Positions 46,418-58,216 are shown, counted from the stretch's first letter. The stretch: DNA of 64,000 nucleotides from Marisa cornuarietis (GCA_004794655.1 SMMW01000565.1:1568001-1632000); one strand, 5' to 3'. Program-made: numbers and translations. Notes: a model not told the origin generated them from the letters alone.

Positions 46418-46699
46418 ATGTCAAGAGAAAACCTTTTTAACCTGCATCTCCATTACATTTATTGCCTCGTGTGTCACTGTGACACCCTGGCGACTGTCAT
46501 GTGGAGTGAAAACATTGTTGTCTTCTTAAATCGCTTTTTTTTCTTTCCTTTTCTGCGTCGTCTGTTCTGTTCCTTTTTTATTATTGTTACCACTGTGCTG
46601 GTGTTGTCAAGCGAGGACCAGGCCCAATGTGGCGGTGATGACATCTGCCCTGTGTTTTACTGTCCACCACCAGCAGCAGCAGCAGCAACTGCCGTGTAA
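46418..46699 (+). CDS. Hypothetical frame with one hydrophobic segment
   Basis: A plus frame is open from 46190 to the stop at 46697-46699, with its first ATG at 46418 (93 codons). It contains a Phe-rich hydrophobic stretch (RRLFCSFFIIVTTVLVLS) encoded by a T-rich tract, then a short acidic/Cys part and poly-Ala from a (CAG)n run. The T-rich tract could equally be a polypyrimidine signal. No family is recognised, and chance is likely. Confidence 0.12.
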   Translation: MSRENLFNLHLHYIYCLVCHCDTLATVMWSENIVVFLNRFFFFPFLRRLFCSFFIIVTTVLVLSSEDQAQCGGDDICPVFYCPPPAAAAATAV

Positions 46700-46757
46700 C
46701 GGCGGCGCAAATCATGAAAATCTGTGATCAGAGTCGACCGCCCAGAATCGATGTCGC

Positions 46758-46770
46758 TATAAATAAAAGG
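46758..46770 (+). promoter_or_regulatory. TATA-box-like sequence
   Basis: TATAAATAAAAGG fits the TATA consensus well. It also contains AATAAA and could be a polyadenylation signal for something upstream. No initiator or clear gene follows. Confidence 0.2.
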
Positions 46771-47737
46771 CCGATGCCACCTGCGGACAAACTTCTTTAG
46801 AATCAGCCGCTATTTTAAGGCTATGTCACGGGGAACTGGTCCACCCTGTCAGCAGGGTCCACAGACAGATTAATTGTGTACATCACGGGCAACATCAGGG
46901 CCATACAACCCCCCGCCCCCTCCCCAGCTCCTCGCTATTTCGGGAACAATTAGTTCACTGGACATTAGTACTTCAAGAATAATATGAAAAAATAAATCGC
47001 AAAAGTTTCGAAGTTCATTTCTGAGGAAGTAAAAGGCAGCAGAGGAAAGTGCTCAGCGCCGCCATTAACATGCTTTAGACACGGTAAACCACTTCAGTAT
47101 ACGGCCTGCAGACTTTGGCCTTATTCTGTCAATAGCTAGTTAGCAGCACGTTAGCAACAAGCCACTGGTTTTAGTTCCACTTCTGATTCTTAGAGACAAA
47201 AGCTGTAGGGTTTTTTCCCTCTGATCCTTCCTGGAAGACTTCTTCATCATTTTGCAACCTCGTTATGATCGTGAGCGTGGTGTGGCCAAGACCACATCTG
47301 AAATGCCAGTTATTTTAAGAAACGCTTCTCCATGAAATTCTGGTTCCGTGCACTCTTATAGAAAAATGTTCATCTTAAAGACTGAGCAGTTTACAATAAG
47401 AAACTAGCTCCCTTTATTGTTAACTGAAAACGGCATTAGGCGATTTAAAAAAAAATTTAAAAAAAACGAAGAAGGAAGAAAATTTGGTTAAAAGATTTTG
47501 TAGAGATGAGAGTAAACTTCGAACAAAATTTTTTTTCTTGAATTATCTGTAGCTTTAGCCCACGGTGACCTGTTAAATAGTCTCGGACGGCCAGCATCTT
47601 ACTCTCTGTTGCAATATTTATCAGGTCACCGTCCCTCGGGAAGTGAGCAAAGTTCCAGGACACGGGGATAGGAAAGGGATGGAGTAGTTAACCCTCAGTT
47701 CTTCATTAGTCCCCGTTCAGATCTGTTTCCTCTGAGA
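46771..47737. other. Non-coding stretch, no supported gene
   Basis: Unique AT-rich sequence with A-rich runs near 47450-47470. Nothing else is recognised. Confidence 0.4.
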
Positions 47738-47975
47738 GGGTGCCTAGTAGCGAAGTGGCTAACACACTCTCTTGTTACCAGTGCAGTTGAGAGGCTCTGG
47801 GTTCAGATCTCGTCTCTGTGTGTGACACCTATCCCCAGGGCTCGCCGTCAGGATTTTTTCTACGGGTAATCCAGTTTCCTCCCTCACTCCCTCTGCTCTC
47901 AGAACGAAATCACCTCTAAGCGAAAGCATTTTCCGGGCAAAAACAAAATAAAACAAAACAACCATCCAACCAATG
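47738..47975 (+). mobile_element. tRNA-derived SINE, family C, full copy
   Basis: GGGTGCCTAGTAGCGAAGTGG carries a perfect A box (TAGCGAAGTGG at 47748-47758). The B-box region GGTTCAGATCT lies at 47800-47810. The body CAGGGCTCGCCGTCAGG, T-run, AATCCAGTTTCC, GAACGAAATCACCTCTAAG and GAAAGCATTTTCC matches 27.5 kb. The 3' tail is (AAAAC)n-like. Confidence 0.8.
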
Positions 47976-48588
47976 TTTCCTCTGATTTTTAACAAGTCAT
48001 TTCCCTTTCCCGAAAATTTGTGCATTTTTCCGTAGCAACTCCCTTGCAATGAGCAAGAGACAGGAAAATTATGGCAGCCCGACAAAGACGAAAATTCGCT
48101 GTCAGTGTGTGGTGATGCAAGAGGAGAATTTTCTTAGCACACCATCAAAATAATTTTCACATTAAAAAGCCTTTACATCTATTATTGGAAGCACATACCT
48201 GTGTAAATAGGAATGCCTTTCAGGCTATAATGGTGCGTGGAGGGTGGGGGTTAAAAACAGAATTTTCTTCACAACGACCCACCTTACTTCCGGTGCAAGT
48301 CGTGCCTCGATCGTCTGTTTAATTTAAAGTGTTACCCTTCCTTTCCCTCCAGCACGGCGCCATTTTCGTATCGTTTGCCAAATGAAGTTGTAGGTTCAGC
48401 AGCGAGGTCAGGGCCAGCAATTAGACTTTCTTGCCCTCGCTCAACATTTGGCTGAAGTTGCAGGGGACTCCATTCTACCAGCTAATTAGCTACCAGCAGC
48501 AAGTCACCTGCACTGCTGGGAAGGTTCTACCTGTAATAGTAAGCGTCTTTATTCTGTTTTGGCTTCCATCCTCTGTTATTTCTCTCAT
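47976..48588. other. Non-coding stretch, no supported gene
   Basis: Unique sequence with no recognised feature. Confidence 0.4.
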
Positions 48589-48701
48589 TCAACCGTCCCT
48601 CCTTACGTCATACATTCTACGTCATTCTTACTACATCATACATCCTACGTCATACATGCGTGATGTCAATCTCTTTGTATGACGTAAGGAGGGATGGTTG
48701 A
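48589..48701. mobile_element. Short foldback element with 25-bp termini and internal TACGTCA repeats
   Basis: The left terminus TCAACCGTCCCTCCTTACGT continues to 48613 and pairs with the right terminus 48677-48701, matching at 24 of 25 positions. The 63-bp centre is made of TACGTCATACATCC-like units of about 14 bp, each with a CRE-type TACGTCA or a variant. It is a MITE or palindromic minisatellite; no clear target-site duplication is seen. Confidence 0.75.
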
Positions 48702-50129
48702 CAGCACAACAACTGCTCTACAATCAAACGAAGAAGTGAATAAATATCATATTATGTTGCATTTTTATTATTATTCTTAATTGCTTTGAAGTCTATATGT
48801 CCATTTTAATGGAACCTGAATGTGTTTTAAGGCAAGTGAAGTGTCTATAAACATATCAAAATGTGTATTTTCCTGAAATTCATACCCCATGTTGGAAAGT
48901 GTGTGCAGTAAAGTGCATGTCGGGAACTAGTCACCATGGTAAAAGTAACAGCGAAATAAATGTGATTTTTCCGAGCCTGTATCTCAAGGGAGGACAGTTT
49001 CAGTCGAATGTTCTGGACTTCGAGACTCCAGAGAAGTCAGCATAAGAACCAAGTTCTCTGGAGACAATTTCTGGCTAGTCACTCTAATGATACAACCTCC
49101 CGCACCCAAAAGATTAACCGCATACCTTGATAAGTCTGACGGACAGGGACGACACTAAGTCCTCTGGGACACGGCCCTTCCCAGAATCCTCTACTGAACA
49201 CGGCCAGCCGCATCAAAAGCATTTTTAAAACAAATGTCTATTTCGAGGATGTCTTCTCAGACTAGTATTTTCACAGGTCAAAGCCCATGTAGAGCACTGA
49301 CACACTTTTTGTTAATATGGCAGAGGAAGTCTTTGTTTGAAGTCTTTAAAAAAAAACTCAGGATATCGCTTAAAATTATAGAGCTGGTGCCCTGGAACAT
49401 GGAAGTCAGCCACATGCATCTGTGGACTAGAAGCAAAGCTACCTTGGAGGCAGCCAGATACTTATTGTCCATAGTTACATCTTGTGAAGACAGTAAAGAA
49501 ACCCATCTGGGTCCCACCTGTGCTTCCATGAAGCCCTCTTGAGTCAGCAGCCCTGCGATGCAGTTCTTGCAAGTTTTGTTCTTGTTTACAAACTTTAAAG
49601 ATAAAAGGGGATTCCAGATTATACGCTGAGCAAACAGACTGACATGGCTATTGCAAGCATGAGCGGTGTTCAAGGCTAACCTGTGGCAAAATACTTCCCC
49701 CCAGGCCTCAGCCAATGGTAGAGGAGAGCAAGAATATTACAGTCACGAGACGTCTCCATGGCAACTATCGTCTTCACAGGTATCTGTGGCCTCTTGTCTG
49801 CTCAGATTTGAGGAAACAGTACTTTTTGAGAAACTACCACTGCACCCTCGTCATTTAAAACTGAACTCACCTTATGGTCCGATAGCAAGGCTGGTGCTGG
49901 CTACACCAGGGCGTACTTGTAGCAATAATACAAAACTTATCATCGTCTTACTCTTTCGAAGGGCTTCAACAAACAATGAGAGGGGTTGTTATGTTATGAA
50001 AGGTCAGCAGCCTTGACATAAATCATGGAGGGACTAGAGAGATGGCCTTTCACTAACTAGCCGATGGTTTCACTCCTTTCTTTGAATCTACGTTTGAAGA
50101 TCTGTTGTTAGATTGCCTTAATCTTTTAT
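48702..50129. other. Non-coding stretch, no supported gene
   Basis: Unique sequence. Overlapping frames of 102 codons (plus, 49234-49542), 145 codons (minus, 49278-49715) and 116 codons (plus, 49666-50016) conflict with one another and lack family or splice support. Confidence 0.35.
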
Positions 50130-50304
50130 TTTGTGTGATATTATATGACATATGTGATATTATGGTACTATGTGTGTAAGTATATGATATTATGTGTGAT
50201 ATTATATTATGTAATATGTGCGATATCATATTGTATATTTATGTGTGATAATCTGATATTATGTTATATTATATGATATTTTATGATACTGTGATATTAT
50301 GTGC
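50130..50304. repeat. AT-rich degenerate GTGATATTAT repeat
   Basis: Irregular copies of (T)GTGATATTATAT spaced about 12-25 bp apart, adjacent to the next element. Confidence 0.65.
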
Positions 50305-50337
50305 CCTACAACTCTCTCATCGCATGAAGAGCCTGTA

Positions 50338-50603
50338 GGGGCCAGTTGCACAACACGTTTCGAAACCTTAAAACTGTTATAAAGAAGCAAAATCTCTTCT
50401 AAGCCATTTTGATGCATTGCAGAAAAACATACAAAAAATTGAACTGACAGGACGGAAAGTCAGACTTCAACAACTTTATCTTACTTAAAGCAGTTTGAGT
50501 TTTAAAAATTCTAAAATTGTGGTGTGCACTTTAAACTAATTATCTAAAACGAGTTAGGGCCTAAAAGTGTTTAAAATTAGAAATGGGTTGTGCAACTGGT
50601 CCC
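50338..50603. mobile_element. MITE-like element with GGG(G/A)CCAGTTGCACAAC termini
   Basis: The left end GGGGCCAGTTGCACAACACG and the reverse complement of the right end GGGACCAGTTGCACAACCCA agree at about 17 of 20 positions and remain similar further in (TTTCGAAACC versus TTTCTAATTT). The length is 266 bp, AT-rich, with no coding capacity. A target-site duplication is not obvious. The superfamily is not determined. Confidence 0.8.
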
Positions 50604-52101
50604 TGATCACCAAGTACAGTGTCTGGCAGCTGACTGTCGATGCTAACACTCGCTGTGTGATTTCTCGAAACAAAGACATTTGTAACATCTCACCGCTGCC
50701 CTTACTTTCCCAGACCCAAAGAGAGAGAAAAAACTTATTAACACACAACGATTGCCTGCTCGATGGTTTGTAGATGTTATTCACCGATTTCTTACGGCAC
50801 TCGCTTTCCTACAAAACTAAAAGTGAAATAGAGAAAGAAACATTGCTGAGGTAGTTATCTAGTTAACACAATATCTGCCTGTCTGCCAGTTCGTTCCTTC
50901 AGACTCTAAGCAAATTTCTCTCCAAGATATTCAGAAACCCATTTAAATGGAAACAAAGCAGTAAAACAAAAGATTTCAAGTTATATAAGCCGCTCTTCGG
51001 AAGTTTTCTGAAGCATCAGTCCCTGTCACTAGACAGTGAATCCACCTCCCTCCCGAGCTGAGATCAGCAAAATCGTGTGGGTTCTTGCCTCATGGCTGAC
51101 ATGGTTACAGGTGGTGGAAATGTCAAAGGCCTCGGCATGAACAGGTTTCTAATACCACGAAGCTCATAAAAGAGCCAGGACTAAAGACTTGCATGCGTCT
51201 CCATTTACACAGACAGACCCTTCAACCTTTTCTCACAGCCACACAAAGACTCATTCCTGGTCCATCTTATGGACAGACAGACATCTGGTACAGGGTTTGA
51301 ATAACGGTTTGATAAAACTGTTATCCAACATGATAAAATATTTTCGTCCATATTTTAAAGGTTAAGAATGGGTTTACAGATAATAATAAAGTATTTTTCA
51401 AGACATGCTGTTTTCATTTTTTAAATAGAACATAAAATAAATTATATCGATGAGATGACCAATCCACTTCTTGTTATTCCCCATCTTTAAAAAAAAACTT
51501 GACTGTGTTGCTGGGAAGAGGTTCTCTCATATACTTTCACGTGTAAACACATGTACACGATTCCGAGTTCGTCAATTCCACCTTGAAGACCGTCTCCATG
51601 TAGCCAGTAAAAGAACTTGAACCATCCTTCATGTTTAAATCTTTGAACATTGAAAAATTCTTGCATCGGATGATACGCCCCAAACCCAGCAAATTACTAG
51701 TGAAGCATTACTTGTCTACGCCTCACTGCCCCAACTAATAAAGACAGATCGCCGTTAAAGATCTCGAAACAGTCGACTATAGCTTGTCCTGTGGAGACTG
51801 TCAGTGAAATCAGCTCACGTCAAAGCCACGAGCTCACGCGCAGGACAGAACAAAACCGAGGCTGGAACGTGTAGTGAAGCCAAACTGGAGCGAAAATAAA
51901 AATGTAAACTTGATGCACATTCAGCTACGACAATGGGACAGAGGACCGAAAAAGAAGAAACAAAACTATAAAAAGACTACTACCATTGCCCCCACCCAGC
52001 AATACCCACCACCCCGACCATCAAAGTAGTAACAGACACATAACAGTCTGCAAACTTCCCACAATCTGCCTGTCCTGGAAAATCGGTGTTAAGGGGGATG
52101 G
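50604..52101. other. Non-coding stretch, isolated TATA-like site
   Basis: Unique AT-rich sequence. TATATAAG at 50982-50989 is followed 36 bp later by TCAGTC (51016), an initiator-like match. No ORF of interest follows. Confidence 0.3.
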
Positions 52102-52350
52102 TCTTTAAATGGTCGGTCGGGTTTTTTTTTCTTTCATGGATAAATCTGTTTACACGGCGGAGTCTGTAAAATGTTGGCACGTTTCTCTGGACATCACAGA
52201 AAACTTGTCTACACGTGGTAGTCGTAAAAGACCCGCCATTTTTTATGGGCACCATGGGAAACCTGTCCACGCAGGGTGGTCTTTAACTAGCCGCCATTCC
52301 TTTTGTTCATGGAAAATCTCTCAAAGAGGGTGGTCTGTAAAGAGTTTTTT
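52102..52350. repeat. Degenerate tandem repeat, about 59-bp unit, four copies
   Basis: GGTGGTCTTTAAATGGTCGG-type units recur about every 54-62 bp, starting near 52098, 52158, 52217, 52276 and 52330 (partial). Each carries GTCTGTAAA/GTCTTTAA, a CATGGA/CATGGG block and a TGTC(C/T)AC(A/G)C end. They are strongly diverged. Confidence 0.6.
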
Positions 52351-54403
52351 GCTGGATTAGGGAGTAATGAATGCAACAGGTCTGCTGGCAGACAGGTAGC
52401 AGACAGGAGGCTGCCAGGTGAAGCAGAGTCATGCCATCTGAGGTTCTCGGCGACTGGGCATCAGAAATGTCGATGTGACCGAGCAACTGCGATACGTATC
52501 GTGCGCAACAAACCAACCATCCGCAACAATGTAGCTCACCAAGACAGACAAACTGGCTGAATAATTCCTTTGAGACATTTACCCCATCCAGCCGTCATTT
52601 CAACCTGTTGCTGCTTACCAATATCGTCGGGCGATGATGGCTTCCTTTAGCTGGTATTCGCCACCTACACGTACAGTAAGTCAACCAAGAAGCTAAGTAG
52701 TTGGTCGATTATACTGTTGTTTAAACAGTTGACCACGTAGTTTTCTAACATGGTATACGTGGTCAACCATACAAGTGTGAAGTTGCTCAGCCATGTAACG
52801 GTACAACAGGTCAACCATATTCCGACAGCTAAGTTTCTTGATGACTGCCACAATACATCCTCTTGGCGAAGACAAAGCTGACAACCTTCTTTCCATTTTT
52901 AGCCGTCACCTCTTTGTAACAAAAGACAAAATGGCAGGGATTTAAAACCCAGCTGGGCGTTCCGTCCATACAGGACCGTATAAGACGGCCATAAACCTGT
53001 CAGCCTTTTGATCTCTCACCTGGAAATGAGGGCTTGTAACGCCATGCACGACATGAAACGACCGCCTGCGGTTTCTCATGGACTTGTATTTTCCTCGCTG
53101 AGAAACACAGACCTAGCAGTAGGTTTTACATCCATCCCATCACCACATACGCGAAAGAGTTTAGTCCCTTATTTTTATTTTATTTTTATTTTTTTGCCAC
53201 CACAATTATTTGCGGAAAGACTCTTTTAATCGCATTCTTCCCACTCCCTTCAAAAGAATCGCTCACCAAAAGGACAGAACAGCCAACACACTCAACAAAA
53301 GGATGCAGCAGCACACCCATCAGAAGGAAATAGTCTGACACTCTCCGGTACACAGCAGGTCGTGAGAAGAGTGCAGCAAACAGGTTTGTGTATAGTCCAG
53401 GTACTTTCAACCAGACAGTGTATCTTCCTACTGTTGTTCGCCGTCCCTATGAAAACCTGTGTTGTGCACCTGTCTCGTCTTGTATCCTCACTTGAAACTA
53501 CTGATACTGAGTTCTTGATCCTTACAGGTCGTCCTCGCACCAACAGTCAATAAATAAAACGAGCAGCTTTGACAAATCGCACATGACAAATGACTAATTT
53601 TGTTAATCTCAATGGGCAATTAGAACTTGTACTCAGTTACGAAAAAACCCAGAACAACAAGTGTTGCATCACAGAAAACCACAAAAACACGCAATTTTAC
53701 ATCTAAAGCCATTCTCTAGGCACACCTGGGTCATCACACACCCACGCACACTCACACCCGACAATTCATCTTTGGCTCAGCAGCTGAACTGCACAGGGTA
53801 CAAACGAGTTCAAGTGCCTGTTGCTTATGTACACAGACATTATTATTTAAAAAAAACAGACACAACATAATGTTTGCCTGGATTCAGTGAAACCAGTTCT
53901 GCTAGGACTTGTTCTAATAAACACGAAATGCTGAAAGCTTTCCTGTCAGTTTTGTTTATCACAAAAAGAAGCCACATCCCTCTGCATGACACCAGGTTTT
54001 CAAGTTCTGGCTCTCAAACAAAAATAACACTAGTGTACATTAACAATAACACTCCTTAAGTTGCGGGTATCACCTTCACTTAGAGCCAAACAATCTTTCC
54101 TGACCGCTATCTTTATATCTTTATAGCCATGAGTTTCTCAACGATAGAGAAATGTTCTGAGAAATGCATCACTGGGCGATTCCGTCCTCGTGGGAAGATA
54201 CCTTGGTGTACCTGTAGGTATAGTGGGTTATTGTCTTTATCACGTGACACACCAACACAGAGAAAGCACAAAGGAAGCAGAAGCAGACATCACAGCACCT
54301 TACCCACACACAGACCACCCTGGACACAAAAAAGAATACCCGACCCAAACCACTTTAGACACAAGGCTCAAACTAAGCCCCGTCTACAAGGACTATACGC
54401 AGA
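52351..54403. other. Non-coding stretch, no supported gene
   Basis: Unique sequence with an A/T-rich run at 53168-53196. A weak tRNA-like pair of boxes at 53770-53825 is too degraded to call. Confidence 0.4.
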
Positions 54404-54492
54404 TATATATATATATATACTATACACCTACAATAAACTATGGCGAGCGCACACACACACACACACACATGCACACACACACACACACACAA
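54404..54492. repeat. (TA)n and (CA)n microsatellites
   Basis: (TA)n at 54404-54419 and (CA)n blocks at 54450-54491. Confidence 0.9.
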
Positions 54493-54678
54493 AGCATTTC
54501 ATAACAAGCAAAAATCAAAATATGAATAACAAGGATTAAAAACTCGTCCACCTTACCCATTACACTATAGTAGCTTCGGTTGGTCAGCGGTTACTGTTTT
54601 GAAGTCCCTCAGAGGACAAACTAGACGACGAACTGTGCGTGGATGTCAACGACTGAAATGTCGTTATGCAGTGCATGG

Positions 54679-54681
<3 letters not shown>

Positions 54682-54731
<50 letters not shown>
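54682..54731. repeat. (TG)n microsatellite
   Basis: About 25 pure TG repeats. Confidence 0.95.
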
Positions 54732-54732
<1 letters not shown>

Positions 54733-55133
54733 TTTCTTTATCAGTCACTGTTCTCACTGGAACATCAAAAAACATCTGCCGCCCTTCACTTTGAGATCAG
54801 CAAGACGTCCAGTCCCTCTAGTCTAGGGGCTTCGAAGTCTTCCTCTTCCGGTTTTCGTGGGAGCCCTCTCCCCAGACGATCCCTACCCTCGCCCACCGGA
54901 CAATTCAGACAGGCAGCCATTGTTCTCCACGTACAACGAGACTCGCTCCATCCTCAGTTGCGTTTACGATCAACATTCTGACAAAACAAATCAATAAACG
55001 AGGTGAAAGGTCATGGCACAAAACGGGTCCCAATCAAGGCGTGTGTTTGTTCTGAACATCATCTACGACAGCATTCGAGGGTTCGTGTCCCAACCAAACG
55101 TTGAGAACAGGCGACCATTTCAACGAGAGAATC

Positions 55134-55135
<2 letters not shown>

Positions 55136-55168
<33 letters not shown>
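55136..55168. repeat. (CA)n microsatellite
   Basis: About 16 CA repeats. Confidence 0.95.
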
Positions 55169-55171
<3 letters not shown>

Positions 55172-55336
55172 GAGGAAGAGAGATCCAATTGTGTAGAGAG
55201 AAAAACTAATGAAGTTATTTGTCTCTTTCATTTGTAGTAAATCCAACAAACAAAACTGAAGTCAATGGGGTCGAGATCTCCCCAACATAAGCAAAACCCC
55301 TTCCCGAACAAACATGTAAAATGCAGGCAGGTATGG

Positions 55337-55340
<4 letters not shown>

Positions 55341-55371
<31 letters not shown>

Positions 55372-55379
55372 ATAATACA

Positions 55380-55415
<36 letters not shown>

Positions 55416-55447
55416 ATAATACAGACACACACACACACACACACACA
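55341..55447. repeat. Higher-order (CA)n with TATAATAATACAG spacers
   Basis: Three CA blocks are separated by an ATATAATAATACAGAC spacer. The block-plus-spacer unit of about 40 bp is itself tandemly repeated. Confidence 0.9.
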
Positions 55448-56178
55448 TAATAATAATAATACAGACATATATACGAAGAATAAGTGCCTCGATGCAGAAC
55501 AGTGATCTTTAGCAGCTGTCAGGTTTTGTGCGAATCTCGATGAGGAAGATTATCAATGCATGAGGCTGCACAGCTGCAGCTGACAAGTGAAGTACTGCCA
55601 CAGCCCGCAGACTTCCAGACTTAATTGTCCGGGGAGGCAGACATGTGAGGAGAAGCGGGGAGGAGGGGGGGGGGACCACATTGCGGCTGCCGGTACACAA
55701 CGACGGGGATGCGTGGCACCGTCCCATCCACAGGCACAACAAAACGGTCGTTGGTCCCCATCCGCAGACATACCACCCCCCACTCCCCACCCCCCCCCCC
55801 CGTGTATGGTCAGATCACGTGCCCACACAGTCCTGTACTCGGACAGATGGGGGTCAAAGTTCAAGGCCTGCGCAGCGAGACGCAAATAGATGGCATCCGT
55901 TAACAAACGACTTACTTTATGGAGTCGATCGGTAACAAAACACAGCAAAGATGGAGCCGGTTAGAGGGCAAGCAAGGCGAGATATGATGAAGACAGTAAT
56001 AATTGATGAGGACAGGCTGTACGCTTGTGGATACGGATTTGCGAAGAAGAATTTGATTTAGCATCGCGCCACGAAAGTTGAGGATGTGGTGCGAGCAACA
56101 AGAATTTCAGAACATGCTGAGTGTCTGCAAAAACAGAACGCGGTTAACAGATCTGTCTCCCTTTCTCTCTCACTCACT
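55448..56178. other. Non-coding stretch with G- and C-runs
   Basis: G-rich run at 55660-55675 and C-rich runs at 55775-55802. GC-rich frames on both strands (about 100-131 codons at 55553-55948) conflict and show no domain. Confidence 0.35.
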
Positions 56179-56192
56179 CAAACACACACGCA

Positions 56193-56224
<32 letters not shown>

Positions 56225-56235
56225 CACACACACGC
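56179..56235. repeat. (CACG)n(CA)n microsatellite
   Basis: About six CACG units followed by CA repeats. Confidence 0.95.
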
Positions 56236-56559
56236 ACAAGAGAGAGAGGAGGGAAAGAAAGAGTAGACAGAAAGCGAGTCTTCATAAATAATTCATAATA
56301 CAGTACACGGAGGATCCTAGTCCCACCCAGTACGTGGGGGTCAAAGGGAGGGACGCATTCTTGTGCTGGGAGGATGGGCAGTAGCTGTATCAACAGTGAT
56401 CCTAGGACACCCACCACACTGGAAGAAAAGTCATCCAGAAACCAGTTTATCAACTGAGCGGCAAAAGAACATCCTTGAGAATAGAACCCGTGTTTATCAA
56501 ACTGTTATCAGCAAATTAAAGAGCAATCGCCATTGCCGTCTTCATAAAAAAAACAAAGG

Positions 56560-57262
56560 AGGTTGGTGGGGAGTCAACTGTCAGGTTGTCGGTGATGACC
56601 CCTGCAAGATTGTTGGTGAGACTCGAGGTAAAGGTAAAAGTAAAGGTCATACCATAACCTTTTTCAGGTCGTTGGGGAGTGAGGTGTTAGAGACCCCACT
56701 TTTCTCGGGGCCAGCTTTTACATGAGGGTGGTGCCAATCTCCTCTCCCTCGCTGCCTTACCTTCCCCAACACTCTAAGGAGTCAGGTACCCATTCCCGTC
56801 AGCTGGGTCGACTGGGGGAAGTTTGCTGCGCTTATCGGGAACTGAACCTGCGCGCTCTCGGTTCGGACGCCAGCGCTCTAACCACTCGGCCAGCCGCTTC
56901 CCTAAGATCTGAGGTCAAGCTGTTGGTAAGGTTTACTGTAAGTTCATTGGGTAGTCTTCTGTTACTGTCTGCGGATGAAGGCTGCTCTCGGACTGTTGAG
57001 AAGACAAATTGCCAGCCGTTTGGCGAAGTCCGTTGTCAGACCTTTGGCGAGCTGTGCTGTCAATCCGTCGGTGAGGTCCGCTGTCAGACTATTGGTGATG
57101 ATGTCCGCTGTCAGACTGTCGGGCTGTTAAAGGTGGTCTGCTGTCAGACTCTAAATGAGGTCGTCTGTCAGGCTGTTGACGAAGTCTACCTTTAGTCGTT
57201 TGTCTCGGTTGGTCTGCTGTCAGACCGTTACTGCCATCTGTCAGACGGTTCACTCAGTCTGC
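56560..57262. repeat. Degenerate GTCTGCTGTCAGACTGTTGG tandem repeat split by a SINE
   Basis: Diverged copies of a GTCAGACTGTTGGTGAGGTC-type unit (about 27-33 bp) occur at 56575-56630 and again from 56915 to 57262. A SINE at 56630-56904 lies between. The plus frame 56722-57195 (VRCQT, VCCQT repeats) is a translation of SINE plus array, not a gene. Confidence 0.65.
56630..56904 (-). mobile_element. tRNA-derived SINE, family A, full-length copy
   Basis: On the minus strand: GGGAAGCGGCTGGCCGAGTG with a perfect A box (TGGCCGAGTGG, complement at 56882-56892), a B box GGTTCAGTTCC (complement at 56838-56848), then CCCGATAAGCGCAGCAAACT, CCCCAGTCGACCCAGC and GGGAATGGGTACCTGACTCC. It ends in an (ACCTTT)n-like tail at 56630-56655. 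It matches the copy at 63869 closely. Confidence 0.85.
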
Positions 57263-58216
57263 TGTCCAACAGCTGGTGCGGTCTACTCGCACGGTTATCG
57301 TCCAACAGCTGTAACTTGTCTCAGCGACAGGCAGCCAGCCTTCGGAGGATATTGATTTGTACACTCGTTAGTCATCACTGAAAACAGGAAGTCAAGTGAA
57401 TTCATTTATAGTCTTTGAGTGTTGCTTTATGGGAGAGAACAGCCGGACAGAGATCTACAAGAACTGTTGGTATCGACACACGACACATATTCCTCGCTTC
57501 CCATCATGATGGTCACGATTTCACCAACGAAAGCTCGTAGATAGGCCACCAACGGTGAAAATGCACGCGCATGCACGCATTAATTTTGAGGCTGGATGAT
57601 CGAAGGGTGTGTAGGGGTCTGTGGACGGGACGGGTGGCAAGTGTGGGGGTGTGGGGTAGCAGGTGAAGAGGGAGGAAAGGTTGGCCGTGTGTTAGCGAAT
57701 GGGTTGCCATTTGTGGTGGGAGAGAAATGCTTAGTGACAGGAAAGGCTTCAAAAGAAATAAACAATAAGGTTTTCTTTACATAAGCATTAATTTTTTATG
57801 GCGACTGCCTCTCTCTCACTAAAACTCTCATTTACTCACTCACACGTCCTCCCTCCCCCCCCCGTCACGCAGACGCACACCGCACACAAACACACAGAGA
57901 AACACACAGAAAGGAATCAAATTAAAGAGAGTTTCGTGGGAAAAGACATTCAGCAACATGAGACGGTTCTCACAGCTCGATTGATGTTACATCACTTTGT
58001 AAGTTTTCCTTTCTCAGACATCACAGCAAGCTTTTATAACTACTCTATATACACAACTCTATCAAATTTGTTGTTGAAACACTAAGTCACAAACGCAGGT
58101 CGTTTTAGGGCGGTGCCATGAACCTACAAGACAGGTAAACCCTATGTTGTACAGGTTAGTGTTGAGTCACGTGACTCAAAGTACATGGAAAGTACAGCAC
58201 ACGAAAGACAACAGTT
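57263..58216. other. Non-coding stretch, no supported gene
   Basis: Unique sequence with a G-rich patch at 57600-57720 and a C8 run near 57855. No gene is seen. Confidence 0.4.

Noticed and set aside
49278..49715. 145-codon minus frame overlapping 102- and 116-codon plus frames
   Set aside because: Frames on opposite strands conflict and none shows a recognisable domain.
53760..53830. TGGCTCAGCAG followed by GAGTTCAAGTGCC considered as a tRNA-like element
   Set aside because: Both boxes deviate from consensus and no second copy of the flanking sequence was found.
55553..55948. GC-rich frames on both strands considered as coding
   Set aside because: Open frames on both strands are expected in GC-rich DNA with C- and G-runs. 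No splice sites or motifs support either.
56722..57195. 157-codon plus frame with repeated VRCQT motifs
   Set aside because: It is the antisense of a SINE joined to a degenerate minisatellite.
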